64,000 bases of DNA from Draconibacterium halophilum (lineage in GTDB: Bacteria > Bacteroidota > Bacteroidia > Bacteroidales > Prolixibacteraceae). Location: the NCBI RefSeq assembly GCF_010448835.1, contig NZ_CP048409.1, positions 2,488,001 through 2,552,000 of the forward strand, given 5' to 3'. The notes under the pieces were generated by a model. The model was not told the origin of the DNA. It did not search any database and worked only from the letters and a program-made list of their open reading frames with translations. Position numbers and translations under genes: made by a program. Shown in pieces: positions 28,298 through 37,596 of the stretch. Each line of letters opens with the position of its first letter. Position 1 is the first letter of the stretch.

Positions 28298-29134
28298 ATG
28301 AAAAAAATCACACGCTTATTACTTCCAATTCTTGTAATCATTCTCAATTTTGGAGTACATGCTCAGGTTGGGGAAGCTCCAGCCGGATTTGACGTATTGC
28401 GTAATTCAATTCCGCATGGAAAAATAGACACAGTGGTATACACCTCTAAAACTGTAGGTGCTGAACGAACCACACTTGTTTATACACCTCCCGGCTATTC
28501 TGCCGATAGAAAATACCCGGTTCTTTATCTTTTGCACGGAATTGGCGGCGATGAATATGAATGGTTAAATGGCGGTCATCCTGAGATTATATTAGACAAC
28601 CTGTATGCCAAAGGAAAAGTGGAGCCAATGATTGTGGTTCTGCCTAACGGTCGTGCAATGAAAGATGACCGTGCCACAGGTAATATATACAGACCCGAAA
28701 AAGTTGAAGCATTTGCAAATTTTGAAAATGATTTATTGAATGATTTGATTCCATTCATAGAAAGTAAATACCCTGTTATAGCAGATCGCGAACACCGCGC
28801 CATTGGTGGATTGTCGATGGGAGGCGGACAGTCGCTAAATTTTGGATTGGGAAATCTGGATGTGTTTGCCTCGGTAGGCGGATTTTCGTCGGCACCAAAT
28901 ACCAAAAGCCCCGAAGAGTTGGTTCCTAATCCTGAAGAAGCCAAAAAGCAATTGAACCTGCTGTTTATTTCGTGTGGTGATAAAGACGGGCTGTTCAGTT
29001 TTAGCAAAAGAACACACGATTATATGAACGAAAACGACATTGACCATTATTACTACGTGATTCCTAAAGGACACCACGATTTTAAAGTATGGAAGGATAG
29101 CTTGTACAATTATGCCCAGTTGCTTTTTAAATAG
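28298..29134 (+). CDS. CE1-type carbohydrate esterase (single domain)
   Basis: 278 residues with a signal peptide (about 1-22, ending VHA). It is an alpha/beta hydrolase of the esterase D/CE1 group. Visible are TPPGYSADRKYPVLYLLHG (oxyanion region), nucleophile Ser in GLSMGGGQS, acid Asp in ISCGDKD, and His in PKGHHDFKVW. Unlike the six esterases at 44-51 kb it lacks the N-terminal CBM48/Ig-like domain. CE1 enzymes remove acetyl or feruloyl groups from xylan, and the substrate cannot be told here. It is the first gene of TU2, directly behind the operator-promoter. GH43 follows 62 bp downstream. Confidence 0.9.
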   Translation: MKKITRLLLPILVIILNFGVHAQVGEAPAGFDVLRNSIPHGKIDTVVYTSKTVGAERTTLVYTPPGYSADRKYPVLYLLHGIGGDEYEWLNGGHPEIILDNLYAKGKVEPMIVVLPNGRAMKDDRATGNIYRPEKVEAFANFENDLLNDLIPFIESKYPVIADREHRAIGGLSMGGGQSLNFGLGNLDVFASVGGFSSAPNTKSPEELVPNPEEAKKQLNLLFISCGDKDGLFSFSKRTHDYMNENDIDHYYYVIPKGHHDFKVWKDSLYNYAQLLFK

Positions 29135-29196
29135 TCAGATCTGTTTGCAGCATAAAATTAACCGAAAAGAAAAGTAAAATAAATATATCTATTAAC

Positions 29197-30957
29197 ATGA
29201 AGAAAAAAGTTTTTAAAATCAATTTAACTTCTCAGCTAACCGTTTTAGCTATGTTGTTTGCTATTGTTGCAAGTGGTGCTCAGCCAACAAAAAAAAGCGC
29301 TAGTTTCAAAGCTCCTGTGTTCTCCAACTTTGTCTATCAGGGCGATGATGATGTGTATAAAAACTACCCGCTTGAAGATGGCGAATTTTACAGCCCTATT
29401 TTGCAAGGCTGTTACCCCGATCCGGCAATTACCCGCAAAGGCGATGATTATTATCTGGTTTGTTCATCGTTTGCCATGTTCCCCGGAGTTCCCATTTTTC
29501 ATTCAAAAGACCTGGTAAACTGGACCGATCTGGGAGGCGTACTTGATAATCCCGAAACATTCGACACACACGATTGTGGCATTAGTGCAGGTGTTTATGC
29601 TCCCGGGATTACTTACAACCCGTATAACGATACTTTTTACATGATTACCACCGCATTTACCGGCGGTTTGAACAATATTGTCGTTAAAACGAAAGATCCC
29701 AAAAAAGGATGGGGCGATCCCATTAAAGTAAGTTTTGGAGGAATCGATCCTTCCATTTTTTTCGATGATGACGGAAAAGCTTATGTGGTACACAATGATG
29801 CTCCGGAGCGCGGAAAAGAGTTGTACAACGGGCACCGTGTCATTAAAATATGGGAATACGATCTGGAGAAAGACAATGTAATTCCCGGAACCGATAAAGT
29901 AATAGTAGACGGTGGTGTTGATTTGTCGAAAAAACCAATCTGGATTGAGGCACCACACCTGTACAAAAAAGATGGAAAATACTACCTGATTTGTGCCGAA
30001 GGTGGAACAGGCGGCTGGCACAGCGAAGTTATTTTTAAAAGCGACAGCCCAACCGGACCATTTATTCCGGCTCCAAGCAATCCGATTTTAACACAGCGAC
30101 ACTTTCCAAAAGAAAGAGAAAATAAAGTGGATTGGGCAGGTCATGCCGATATTATTGAAGGACCAAACGGTGAGTGGTACGGTGTTTTTCTGGCAGTTCG
30201 TCCGAACGAAGAGCAACGCGTAAATACCGGCCGCGAAACCTTTATTTTGCCGGTCGACTGGTCGGGAGAATTCCCGGTGTTTGTTAACGGACTTGTTCCA
30301 ATGGAACCAAAAATTGATATGCCTAAAGGTGTAGAGAATAAAACAGGTAAGTATGGCTTTTTCCCAAATGGAAACTTTACTTATAACGAAGATTTTTCGT
30401 CTGAAGATTTGGATAAGCGCTGGATTGGCCTGCGCGGACCACGTGAAGCTTTCATTCAAAAAACAAAAGGAGGTATTCAGATAAATCCATTTGAAGCCAA
30501 TGTAAAAGAAGTAAAACCAACGTCAACATTGTTTTATCGTCAAATGCATAACAGCTTTTCGTATGCTGCTACCCTGGATTATACGCCGGAATCAGAGAAA
30601 GATCTGGCAGGAATTGTGGCACTGCAAAGTGAAAATGCAAACTATGTATTTGGTGTTACCAAAAAAGGCGATGACTATGTATTGGTTTTACAACGCAATT
30701 TTAAACGACGTTTCCGTGGCGAAATGGACTCAAAAGTAATTGCCAGCACAAAAATCGATATCAGCAAGCCGGTGCGTTTGCAGGTTTCGGCAAAAGGAGA
30801 TAAGTATGAGTTTTCTTATGCTGTTGATGATGCCGATTTTGTAAACCTTGGAGGAACAGTTTCAGGCGATATTCTTTCTACGGATGTAGCAGGTGGTTTT
30901 ACAGGTTGTTTACTGGGACTGTATGCAACTTCAGCCAACGATGCGCTACCTGAATAG
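29197..30957 (+). CDS. GH43 beta-xylosidase/alpha-L-arabinofuranosidase with C-terminal beta-sandwich
   Basis: 586 residues with a signal peptide (about 1-29). A five-bladed GH43 propeller carries all three catalytic carboxylates: Asp75 (GCYPDPAI, general base), Asp184 (GGIDPSIFFDDDG, pKa modulator) and Glu251 (WIEAPHLY, acid). From about residue 390 a concanavalin-like domain (CBM91/DUF1349 type, DEDFSSEDLDKRWIGL style) follows, which in exo-acting GH43 enzymes helps shape the active site. It would trim xylose or arabinose from xylo-oligosaccharides in the periplasm. It lies within TU2, between an esterase and a second GH43. Confidence 0.92.
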   Translation: MKKKVFKINLTSQLTVLAMLFAIVASGAQPTKKSASFKAPVFSNFVYQGDDDVYKNYPLEDGEFYSPILQGCYPDPAITRKGDDYYLVCSSFAMFPGVPIFHSKDLVNWTDLGGVLDNPETFDTHDCGISAGVYAPGITYNPYNDTFYMITTAFTGGLNNIVVKTKDPKKGWGDPIKVSFGGIDPSIFFDDDGKAYVVHNDAPERGKELYNGHRVIKIWEYDLEKDNVIPGTDKVIVDGGVDLSKKPIWIEAPHLYKKDGKYYLICAEGGTGGWHSEVIFKSDSPTGPFIPAPSNPILTQRHFPKERENKVDWAGHADIIEGPNGEWYGVFLAVRPNEEQRVNTGRETFILPVDWSGEFPVFVNGLVPMEPKIDMPKGVENKTGKYGFFPNGNFTYNEDFSSEDLDKRWIGLRGPREAFIQKTKGGIQINPFEANVKEVKPTSTLFYRQMHNSFSYAATLDYTPESEKDLAGIVALQSENANYVFGVTKKGDDYVLVLQRNFKRRFRGEMDSKVIASTKIDISKPVRLQVSAKGDKYEFSYAVDDADFVNLGGTVSGDILSTDVAGGFTGCLLGLYATSANDALPE

Positions 30958-31066
30958 GATCATTAATTTGGATTACTATATAGTTCCGGTGTTGGGCCAA
31001 AGCTGATGTTTGGCTCATCGCCGGAATAGTATAGAGAGCACCAGTTTTATTTTTAATAACAATAAA

Positions 31067-32437
31067 ATGAAAACAAAATTTAGCCTGGTTTTATTCATCG
31101 CATTGTTTCTCGCAACGGTGGGCTACGCACAAAACCCCATAATTCAAACTTATTACACTGCCGATCCGGCACCAATGGTATACGACGGTACGGTATATCT
31201 TTATACGAGTCACGACGAGGATTCAACAGTAAATAACTTTTTTACCATGTACGACTGGCGTTGTTACTCGTCAACTGATATGGTGAACTGGACCGATCAT
31301 GGTGCAGTGGCTTCGCTGAAAAGTTTTGCGTGGCTCGATAAAACAAATGGCGCATGGGCACCACAGTGCATCGAGCGAAACGGAAAATTTTACCTCTATG
31401 TTCCTATACACGGAGAAGGCGTTTCGGTATTGGTTGCCGATTCTCCAACCGGTCCGTTTACCGACCCGCTCGGAAAACGTTTGATCGAAACAGATCACAT
31501 CTGGCAGGACATTGATCCTACCGTGTATGTCGACGATGATGGTCAGGCGTATTTGTACTGGGGAAACCCAAAGTTGTGGTACGTGAAGTTAAACGAAGAT
31601 ATGATTTCATACGACCATAGTATCGGGCAAAACGGAGTTGTTTCAACAGAAATGAATACAGAAGCTTTTGGTTCGCACAACGGTCGCGATGGTAAACCCG
31701 GTCCTTCTTATACCGAAGGCCCCTGGTTTTACAAACGCAATAATCTGTACTACATGGTTTATGCCGCTGCCGGTATTCCCGAGTACATTGCCTACTCAAC
31801 TTCAATATCGCCTGAAGGACCATGGTCCTACAAAGGATTTGTTATGGAAAGAGCGCCACACCTGGCTTTTACAAACCATTCAGGAATTATTGACTTTAAA
31901 GGAAACTCTTATTTTTTCTATCACAGCCAGGAATTATCGGGTGGCGAAGGATTTAAACGATCAACTTGTGTGGAACAGTTTGAATACAATCCCAACGGGA
32001 CCATTCCTGTAATTAAACCTACAAAGGAAGGCGTAACTACAAGTGTTGAAAATCTGAATCCGTTTAAACGTGTTGAAGCAGAAACCATTGCCTGGTCGGA
32101 AGGACTGAAAACAAAATCGGATGAAAAGGTTGGAGTTTATGTAAGCAATATCGATAACAACGATTTTATAAAAATACGAAGCGTTGATTTGGGCAAAGGA
32201 GCTAAGAAGTTTGCCGCAAATGTTGCTACCGCAAAATCAGGAAGTATCGAAATTCGTATCGATGAAAAAGACGGTGAATTATTAGGAGTTCTTTCTGTTA
32301 CAGGCACCGGAGGAGAACAGAACTGGAAAACACTTTCAACCAAAATAAAGGAGGCCAAAGGTGTTCACGATGTTTACCTGGTTTTCAAGGGAGAAGACAA
32401 AGACTTATTCAATTTTGATTGGTGGCAATTAAAATAA
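31067..32437 (+). CDS. GH43-CBM6 arabinofuranosidase/xylosidase
   Basis: 456 residues from the Met at 31067. The frame opens at 31010, but only the later start gives a proper signal peptide (KTKFSLVLFIALFLATVGYA). Catalytic residues are Asp33 (YYTADPAPM), Asp150 (DIDPTVYVDDDG) and Glu217 (YTEGPWFYK). After residue 340 comes a CBM6 domain (RVEAETIAWSEGLKT ... NFDWWQLK). GH43-CBM6 proteins are typically arabinoxylan arabinofuranohydrolases or xylosidases; CBM6 binds xylan chains. It has the same domain plan as the GH43 at 56.5 kb, with which it is probably paralogous. Confidence 0.9.
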   Translation: MKTKFSLVLFIALFLATVGYAQNPIIQTYYTADPAPMVYDGTVYLYTSHDEDSTVNNFFTMYDWRCYSSTDMVNWTDHGAVASLKSFAWLDKTNGAWAPQCIERNGKFYLYVPIHGEGVSVLVADSPTGPFTDPLGKRLIETDHIWQDIDPTVYVDDDGQAYLYWGNPKLWYVKLNEDMISYDHSIGQNGVVSTEMNTEAFGSHNGRDGKPGPSYTEGPWFYKRNNLYYMVYAAAGIPEYIAYSTSISPEGPWSYKGFVMERAPHLAFTNHSGIIDFKGNSYFFYHSQELSGGEGFKRSTCVEQFEYNPNGTIPVIKPTKEGVTTSVENLNPFKRVEAETIAWSEGLKTKSDEKVGVYVSNIDNNDFIKIRSVDLGKGAKKFAANVATAKSGSIEIRIDEKDGELLGVLSVTGTGGEQNWKTLSTKIKEAKGVHDVYLVFKGEDKDLFNFDWWQLK

Positions 32438-32485
32438 GGGACCTGGCAAAATAAAACGAAGCAAAAACAGACTGAGGATATAAAG

Positions 32486-34530
32486 ATGAAGAAGATTTTA
32501 GTGTGGAGCGTGGTGTTGATGATTATTTTTCCGGTTAAGCATCTATTGGCATGGGAGGGAATGCCTATGCCAAAACTTCATGTAGAAGGACGTTATTTGA
32601 AAGATTCTACCGGGCATATTGTAAATCTGCATGGATTTGCACAAACCTATTCGCCCTGGTTTAACGAGCAAAATACGCAATGGAACAACTACGATGTACA
32701 GGCGTGCTTAACTTACAATCAGCAAATTATCGACGATATTTTAACCGCCGGTTGGGAAATGAACTTTGTTCGTTTACACATGGATCCATACTGGAGCAAT
32801 ACTCCCGGTTGTACGGGACGGTATGAAGGCGAAGAATGTTTTAGCGAAACCCGTTTTGTAAAATACCTCGATGAGGTTTTTGTTCCCATGGCCGAGTATG
32901 CGGTTTCAAAAGGTTTGTATGTGGTTATGCGCCCGCCGGGGTTGCTCCCGAAGACATTGAAATTGGTGGCGTTTACCAGGAATACCTGCTGAAAGTGTGG
33001 GATATTGTAGCACAACATCCTAAGTTGAAAAATAATCCGAACATCATGTTCGAGTTGGCCAACGAGCCGATTCATATACTGGGCACCGATGGAACATACG
33101 GGTCAGGAACGCAGGGGCATTTTGATAATCTGAAAACCTATTTTCAGGCCATTGTTGATACCATTAGAGCCAGTGCCGATAATATTCTCTGGATACCGGG
33201 TCTGGGTTATCAGTCGCAATATTCAGGTTATGCGCTTAATCCAATCGAAGGCGATAATATTGGCTATGCGGTTCATGTGTACCCGGGCTGGTTTAACAGC
33301 GGAAACGGATACGAGCCTTTCCAAAGAGGATGGAACGAACAGGTTCAGCCTGTGGCCGACTTTGCGCCAATAATGGTAACCGAAATGGACTGGGCACCTG
33401 AGAAATATGAATCGTCATGGGGAAAAGACATCACCGGCACTGCGGGCGGTGAAGGTTTTGGTGCCAACTTTAAAAAAATTACCGATGAATGTGGCAATGT
33501 AAGCTGGTTGCTTTTTACCAGCCCCGATCTGTTGGCCGATTTTACAGGCATTGCTCCGGCAGCCGGCGAAGAATATTCGTTTTTGAACGATCCTGAAGCT
33601 TGTCCGTGGCCCATTTACCAATGGTTTAAGGACTACAAACAGGAGTACAATCTTGAAGGGGCATCAACTGATTATTTATCACTTACTGATCTGATTGTGG
33701 AAAATGGTGAGGCCTTATCAGTTATGACAAGCAGTTCCACCAGTTTAACTGTAAGCGCTGTTTTTGCTGACGGACACACGGAGAATATCAGCTCGCTTGC
33801 AGAATATTCGATTGACAAGCCCGAAATTATACAGGTGTTAAGGGGCCGGATTCATGCGCTTAAGGACGGTGAAGCCAGTATTGTAATTTCTTACACCGGA
33901 CCGGGCGGAAACAAAATGCAGGCAACTGTACAGGTTAATGCCAGCACATTCCCGTTAACCAACGAAGTGTTTAATCCTGATATTTGGGAAGACGGATCCT
34001 TTGATGAAACAAGCGGTACACTCATTACCGGCCAATATGGTTTTGGTGGCTGGTATTACAGTAACGGTGTTGATCTTTCAAACTATAAATACCTGGTGGT
34101 GAAACTGGGAAATACAAATGCCTGTGGGTTTTCATTCCGTTTATACGACGAAAACAGTTACTGGACAACACCTGGAGTTTATGATGTTGGCAACGAAGAT
34201 CAGGTGGTGGTTTCACTCAATGATATGTACAAGGACGGAACAACTACCAAAATGGATCCCTCACATATTTATTATGTTGGTTTCTGGTCATCCGGTGGTT
34301 GCCCGTTAATCATCGATGATGTATACCTTACCAACGACGAAAATTACGCAAAGCCTACCGGAATAGATGATCTTTTCCCGGTTGATTCAGAATCCGAATT
34401 TGTGGATGTTTATACCATCACCGGTGCAAGAATACGCTTGCAAGTGAAAAGATTGCAGGCAACAAAAGGGCTCAAAGAAGGGATTTACATTGTAGGAAGA
34501 AAAAAAGTTGTTGTGGTTGGAAACAATTAA
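32486..34530 (+). CDS. GH5-type endo-glycanase with bacterial Ig-like domain, split by a frameshift
   Basis: Two frames, 32486-32992 and 32995-34530, form one protein of about 680 residues. Signal peptide, then a GH5 barrel with acid/base Glu in FELANEP (Glu codon 33064) and nucleophile Glu in MVTEMDWAP (33382). A BIG2-like domain (VQVLRGRIHALKDGEASIVI region) and a beta-sandwich follow. A C-terminal tail, GIYIVGRKKVVVV, resembles degenerate type IX sorting tails. The frame breaks in the G4 run at 32938-32941: adding one G turns PPGLLP into PPGVAPEDIEIGGVYQEYL, which reads straight into the second frame. It is the only candidate endo-enzyme in the visible PUL, since no GH10 or GH11 is present. 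Subfamily and substrate (xylan, glucan or mannan) cannot be settled by eye. Confidence 0.82.
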
Positions 34531-34541
34531 AACATTAGCTT

Positions 34542-35105
34542 ATGAACTTTAACTTTTATAAGAATGCATTAGGAACAGTAACCCTCGCGTTGCTGCTTGT
34601 CATTGCTGTACATGGTTTTTCCCAGAACAGTAATCCTGAAAACAGCGAAGACATTTACCGTGATTTTAAAACCGAACTGATGTGGAAAGCCAATGTAAAA
34701 ATTGGTACGATGATAAATGTTGGCAAAAGTAAACGCGGAACACGTCGGGTGATTCCGATTACCGGTGGCACATTTAGCGGACCAAAAATAAAGGGCGAAG
34801 TTCTGCCCGGTGGTGAAGACTGGCAATTGGTGCGTCCCGATGGCGATACCGAACTGTATGCCCGTTATTTGATGAAAACAGATGATGGAACAGTACTGCA
34901 AATTTTAAACAAAGCATTAATGCATGCTCCTGCACAAGGAGAGGAAGGTGGCTTTTATGTGAAATCGGTAATCGATATTGAAGCGCCAATAGAAAGTTCA
35001 TACGAATATTTAAACCACGCTATATTTTTAGGAACACTTGAAATGCCTCAGTTAAAACCCAATGAAGCGCCTTATGTGATTATTGGCGTTTACAAGGTTT
35101 TGTAA
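34542..35105 (+). CDS. Secreted DUF3237-family protein
   Basis: 187 residues with a signal peptide (about 1-27, ending GFS). The mature part follows the DUF3237/UPF0311 pattern: KIGTMINVGKSKRGTRRVIPITGGTFSGP, LYARYLMKTDDGTVLQILNKA and YEYLNHAIFLGTLEM. The family is a lipocalin/calycin-like barrel usually found in cytoplasmic or fungal and proteobacterial settings, with no firmly established activity. Finding it exported in the middle of a xylan-type PUL, 11 bp after GH5 and 61 bp before GH127, suggests a role in handling lignin-linked or acyl substituents. That is speculation from position. Confidence 0.85.
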   Translation: MNFNFYKNALGTVTLALLLVIAVHGFSQNSNPENSEDIYRDFKTELMWKANVKIGTMINVGKSKRGTRRVIPITGGTFSGPKIKGEVLPGGEDWQLVRPDGDTELYARYLMKTDDGTVLQILNKALMHAPAQGEEGGFYVKSVIDIEAPIESSYEYLNHAIFLGTLEMPQLKPNEAPYVIIGVYKVL

Positions 35106-35166
35106 AACAGCTTGGTCTGGCTAAAATAGCGTAGACATAAAATTTAGACCAGTAAAACGTATTAGC

Positions 35167-37560
35167 ATGAATAAACTGATTTACCTGATTCTTATGGCTT
35201 CTTTTGTACTTGGTACAAGCAAGTATTCAAAAGCTCAGTCCAAATTATATTCAAACGAATTTCCTTTAGGTGACGTTAAGCTGCTGGATGGCCCGTTTAA
35301 AAAAGCACGCGATTTGAATATTGAAGTTTTGCTTCAATACGATGCAGATCGTTTTTTGGCACCGTACCGCAAAGAAGCAGGTTTGAAACCCCGTAAGCCA
35401 ACCTATCCGAACTGGGACGGATTGGATGGCCATGTTGGCGGACATTATCTCTCGGCTATGGCAATGAACTACGCCGCAACAGGCAATAACGAGTGTAAGC
35501 GCCGAATGGATTATATGCTGAAAGAACTAAAAGAATGCCAGGAAGCCAATGCCATAAATAATCCCGAATGGGGAGTTGGTTATGCCGGCGGTTTCCCGAA
35601 TAGTGCTAAGCTTTGGTCAACATTCAAAAAAGGTGATTTTGGAATTTATTTTGGATCGTGGGCTCCCTTTTACAACCTGCATAAAATGTATGCAGGCTTG
35701 CGCGATGCCTGGCTTTATGGCGAAAGCGAAATCGCGAAAGATATGTTTCTGAATTTCTGCGACTGGGGAATTGATCTTACTGCAGATTTGTCGGACGAGC
35801 AAATGGAAACAATGCTGGGCATGGAGCATGGAGGAATGAACGAAGTTTACGCCGATGCCTACCAGATTACCGGCGATGAAAAATACCTGAATGCAGCAAA
35901 ACGCTATTCACATAATGAATTTTTGGAGCCTTTATCAAAAGATATCGATAATCTTGATAATCACCATGCAAATACGCAGATCCCAAAATTTATTGGTTTC
36001 GGGCGTATAGCCGAGCTAGATGATAATGAACAATACCTGGAGGCGGCACGCTTTTCATGGGAAACTATTACCCAAAACCGGTCGCTGGCATTTGGCGGAA
36101 ACAGCCGCCGCGAGCACTTTCCAAGCGAAACTTCGTGTATCGATTTTGTACATGTAAACGACGGGCCTGAGTCCTGTAACTCGTATAACATGCTCAAACT
36201 TACCGAAGATTTATTCCGTGTTTATCCCGAGGCCAAATATGCTGATTATTACGAACGTACTATGTTCAACCATATTCTTTCCACACAACACCCCGGGCAC
36301 GGCGGTTATGTGTATTTTACTCCGGCGCGCCCTCGTCATTACCGGGTGTATTCGGCACCAAACGAGGCTATGTGGTGTTGTGTAGGCACCGGAATGGAAA
36401 ACCACGGGCAGTACAATCGTTTTATTTATGCGCATGCTGATGACGATTTGTACCTGAATTTGTTTGTGGCTTCCGAACTTAACTGGAAAGAAAAAGGTAT
36501 TCAGCTAAAACAGGAAACAACTTTCCCTTATGCAGAGCAAACCAAACTTACCATTACAAAAGGCGCATCAGCCTTCAACCTAAAAGTAAGGTATCCGGCT
36601 TGGGTAAAAGAAGGAGCACTAAAAATTAAAGTTAATGGCGAAGTGCTTGAATATGATGCTCAACCTTCATCATACATTACTATCCAGCGAACTTGGAAAA
36701 AAGGCGATGAAGCAGAAATTGAATTGCCCATGCAAAGTACCATCGAACATTTACCCAACGTGCCCGAATACGTAGCTTTTATGCACGGGCCAATTTTACT
36801 GGGAGCAAAAACCGGAACCGAAGATTTGAGAGGATTGATTGCTGGCGATGGTCGCTGGGGACAATACTCAAGTGGCGAATATTTACCGGTGGATAAGGCA
36901 CCTATTCTGGTGGAAAACGATATGGAGAATCTGGGTGACAAACTGGAGCCGGTTAAAGGGAATCCGCTTCATTTTAAGCTAAATGTGAAGATGGTGAACC
37001 CGATGGATTTGACGCTTGAACCGTTTAGCCAGATTCACGATTCAAGATACATGATGTATTGGCTGGCTTTAACCAACGATGGCTATCAGGCTTATGTGGA
37101 TTCGCTTGCAGCCAACGAACAGGCAATGCTGGCCATCGAAAAACGAACTGTTGATTATGTCGCTACCGGCGAACAACAGCCTGAAACCGATCATGACATG
37201 CAACAGGAAAGATCGAGATCGGGAAATAACCAAAACCAATTCTACCGCGAGGCTTTTGGTGGTGGTTATTTTAGTTACGATTTTGCTACCAACTCCGAAA
37301 CGAACCTGAGTTTGTTCGTGCGTTACTGGGGAGCAGAGTGGGGAGGCCGCAAATTCAATATCTATATCGACGACGAAAAACTGGTAACTGAAGACAATAC
37401 CGGGCGTTGGGAGATCTCCGCCTTTCAGGATGTTGTGTATAAAATCCCCAATTCGATGGTTGAGGGCAAAAACAATGTACGAATAAAATTTGAAGCACTT
37501 CCCGGAAGTACGGCTGGAGCCGTCTATGAGATTCGCCTAATACAGGCTGAACCGAAATAA
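35167..37560 (+). CDS. GH127/GH146-type beta-L-arabinofuranosidase (DUF1680)
   Basis: 797 residues with a signal peptide (about 1-24). An (alpha/alpha)6 barrel of the DUF1680 superfamily starts at NEFPLGDVKLLDGPF and includes HVGGHYLSAMAMNYAATG. The zinc-thiolate active site is complete: Glu335 and Cys337 (GPESCNSYN), Cys404 and Cys405 (MWCCVGTG). The spacing matches the Glu338/Cys340/Cys417/Cys418 site of HypBA1, where a cysteine is the nucleophile. A C-terminal beta-sandwich (NLSLFVRYWGAEWGGRKFNI) follows. The family removes beta-L-arabinofuranose, so its presence implies arabinan, arabinoxylan or glycoprotein side chains beyond simple alpha-arabinose. It lies mid-operon in TU2. Confidence 0.93.
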   Translation: MNKLIYLILMASFVLGTSKYSKAQSKLYSNEFPLGDVKLLDGPFKKARDLNIEVLLQYDADRFLAPYRKEAGLKPRKPTYPNWDGLDGHVGGHYLSAMAMNYAATGNNECKRRMDYMLKELKECQEANAINNPEWGVGYAGGFPNSAKLWSTFKKGDFGIYFGSWAPFYNLHKMYAGLRDAWLYGESEIAKDMFLNFCDWGIDLTADLSDEQMETMLGMEHGGMNEVYADAYQITGDEKYLNAAKRYSHNEFLEPLSKDIDNLDNHHANTQIPKFIGFGRIAELDDNEQYLEAARFSWETITQNRSLAFGGNSRREHFPSETSCIDFVHVNDGPESCNSYNMLKLTEDLFRVYPEAKYADYYERTMFNHILSTQHPGHGGYVYFTPARPRHYRVYSAPNEAMWCCVGTGMENHGQYNRFIYAHADDDLYLNLFVASELNWKEKGIQLKQETTFPYAEQTKLTITKGASAFNLKVRYPAWVKEGALKIKVNGEVLEYDAQPSSYITIQRTWKKGDEAEIELPMQSTIEHLPNVPEYVAFMHGPILLGAKTGTEDLRGLIAGDGRWGQYSSGEYLPVDKAPILVENDMENLGDKLEPVKGNPLHFKLNVKMVNPMDLTLEPFSQIHDSRYMMYWLALTNDGYQAYVDSLAANEQAMLAIEKRTVDYVATGEQQPETDHDMQQERSRSGNNQNQFYREAFGGGYFSYDFATNSETNLSLFVRYWGAEWGGRKFNIYIDDEKLVTEDNTGRWEISAFQDVVYKIPNSMVEGKNNVRIKFEALPGSTAGAVYEIRLIQAEPK

Positions 37561-37596
37561 CAAGAAAGATATTATCGAGAATTAAATTGTAAGATC

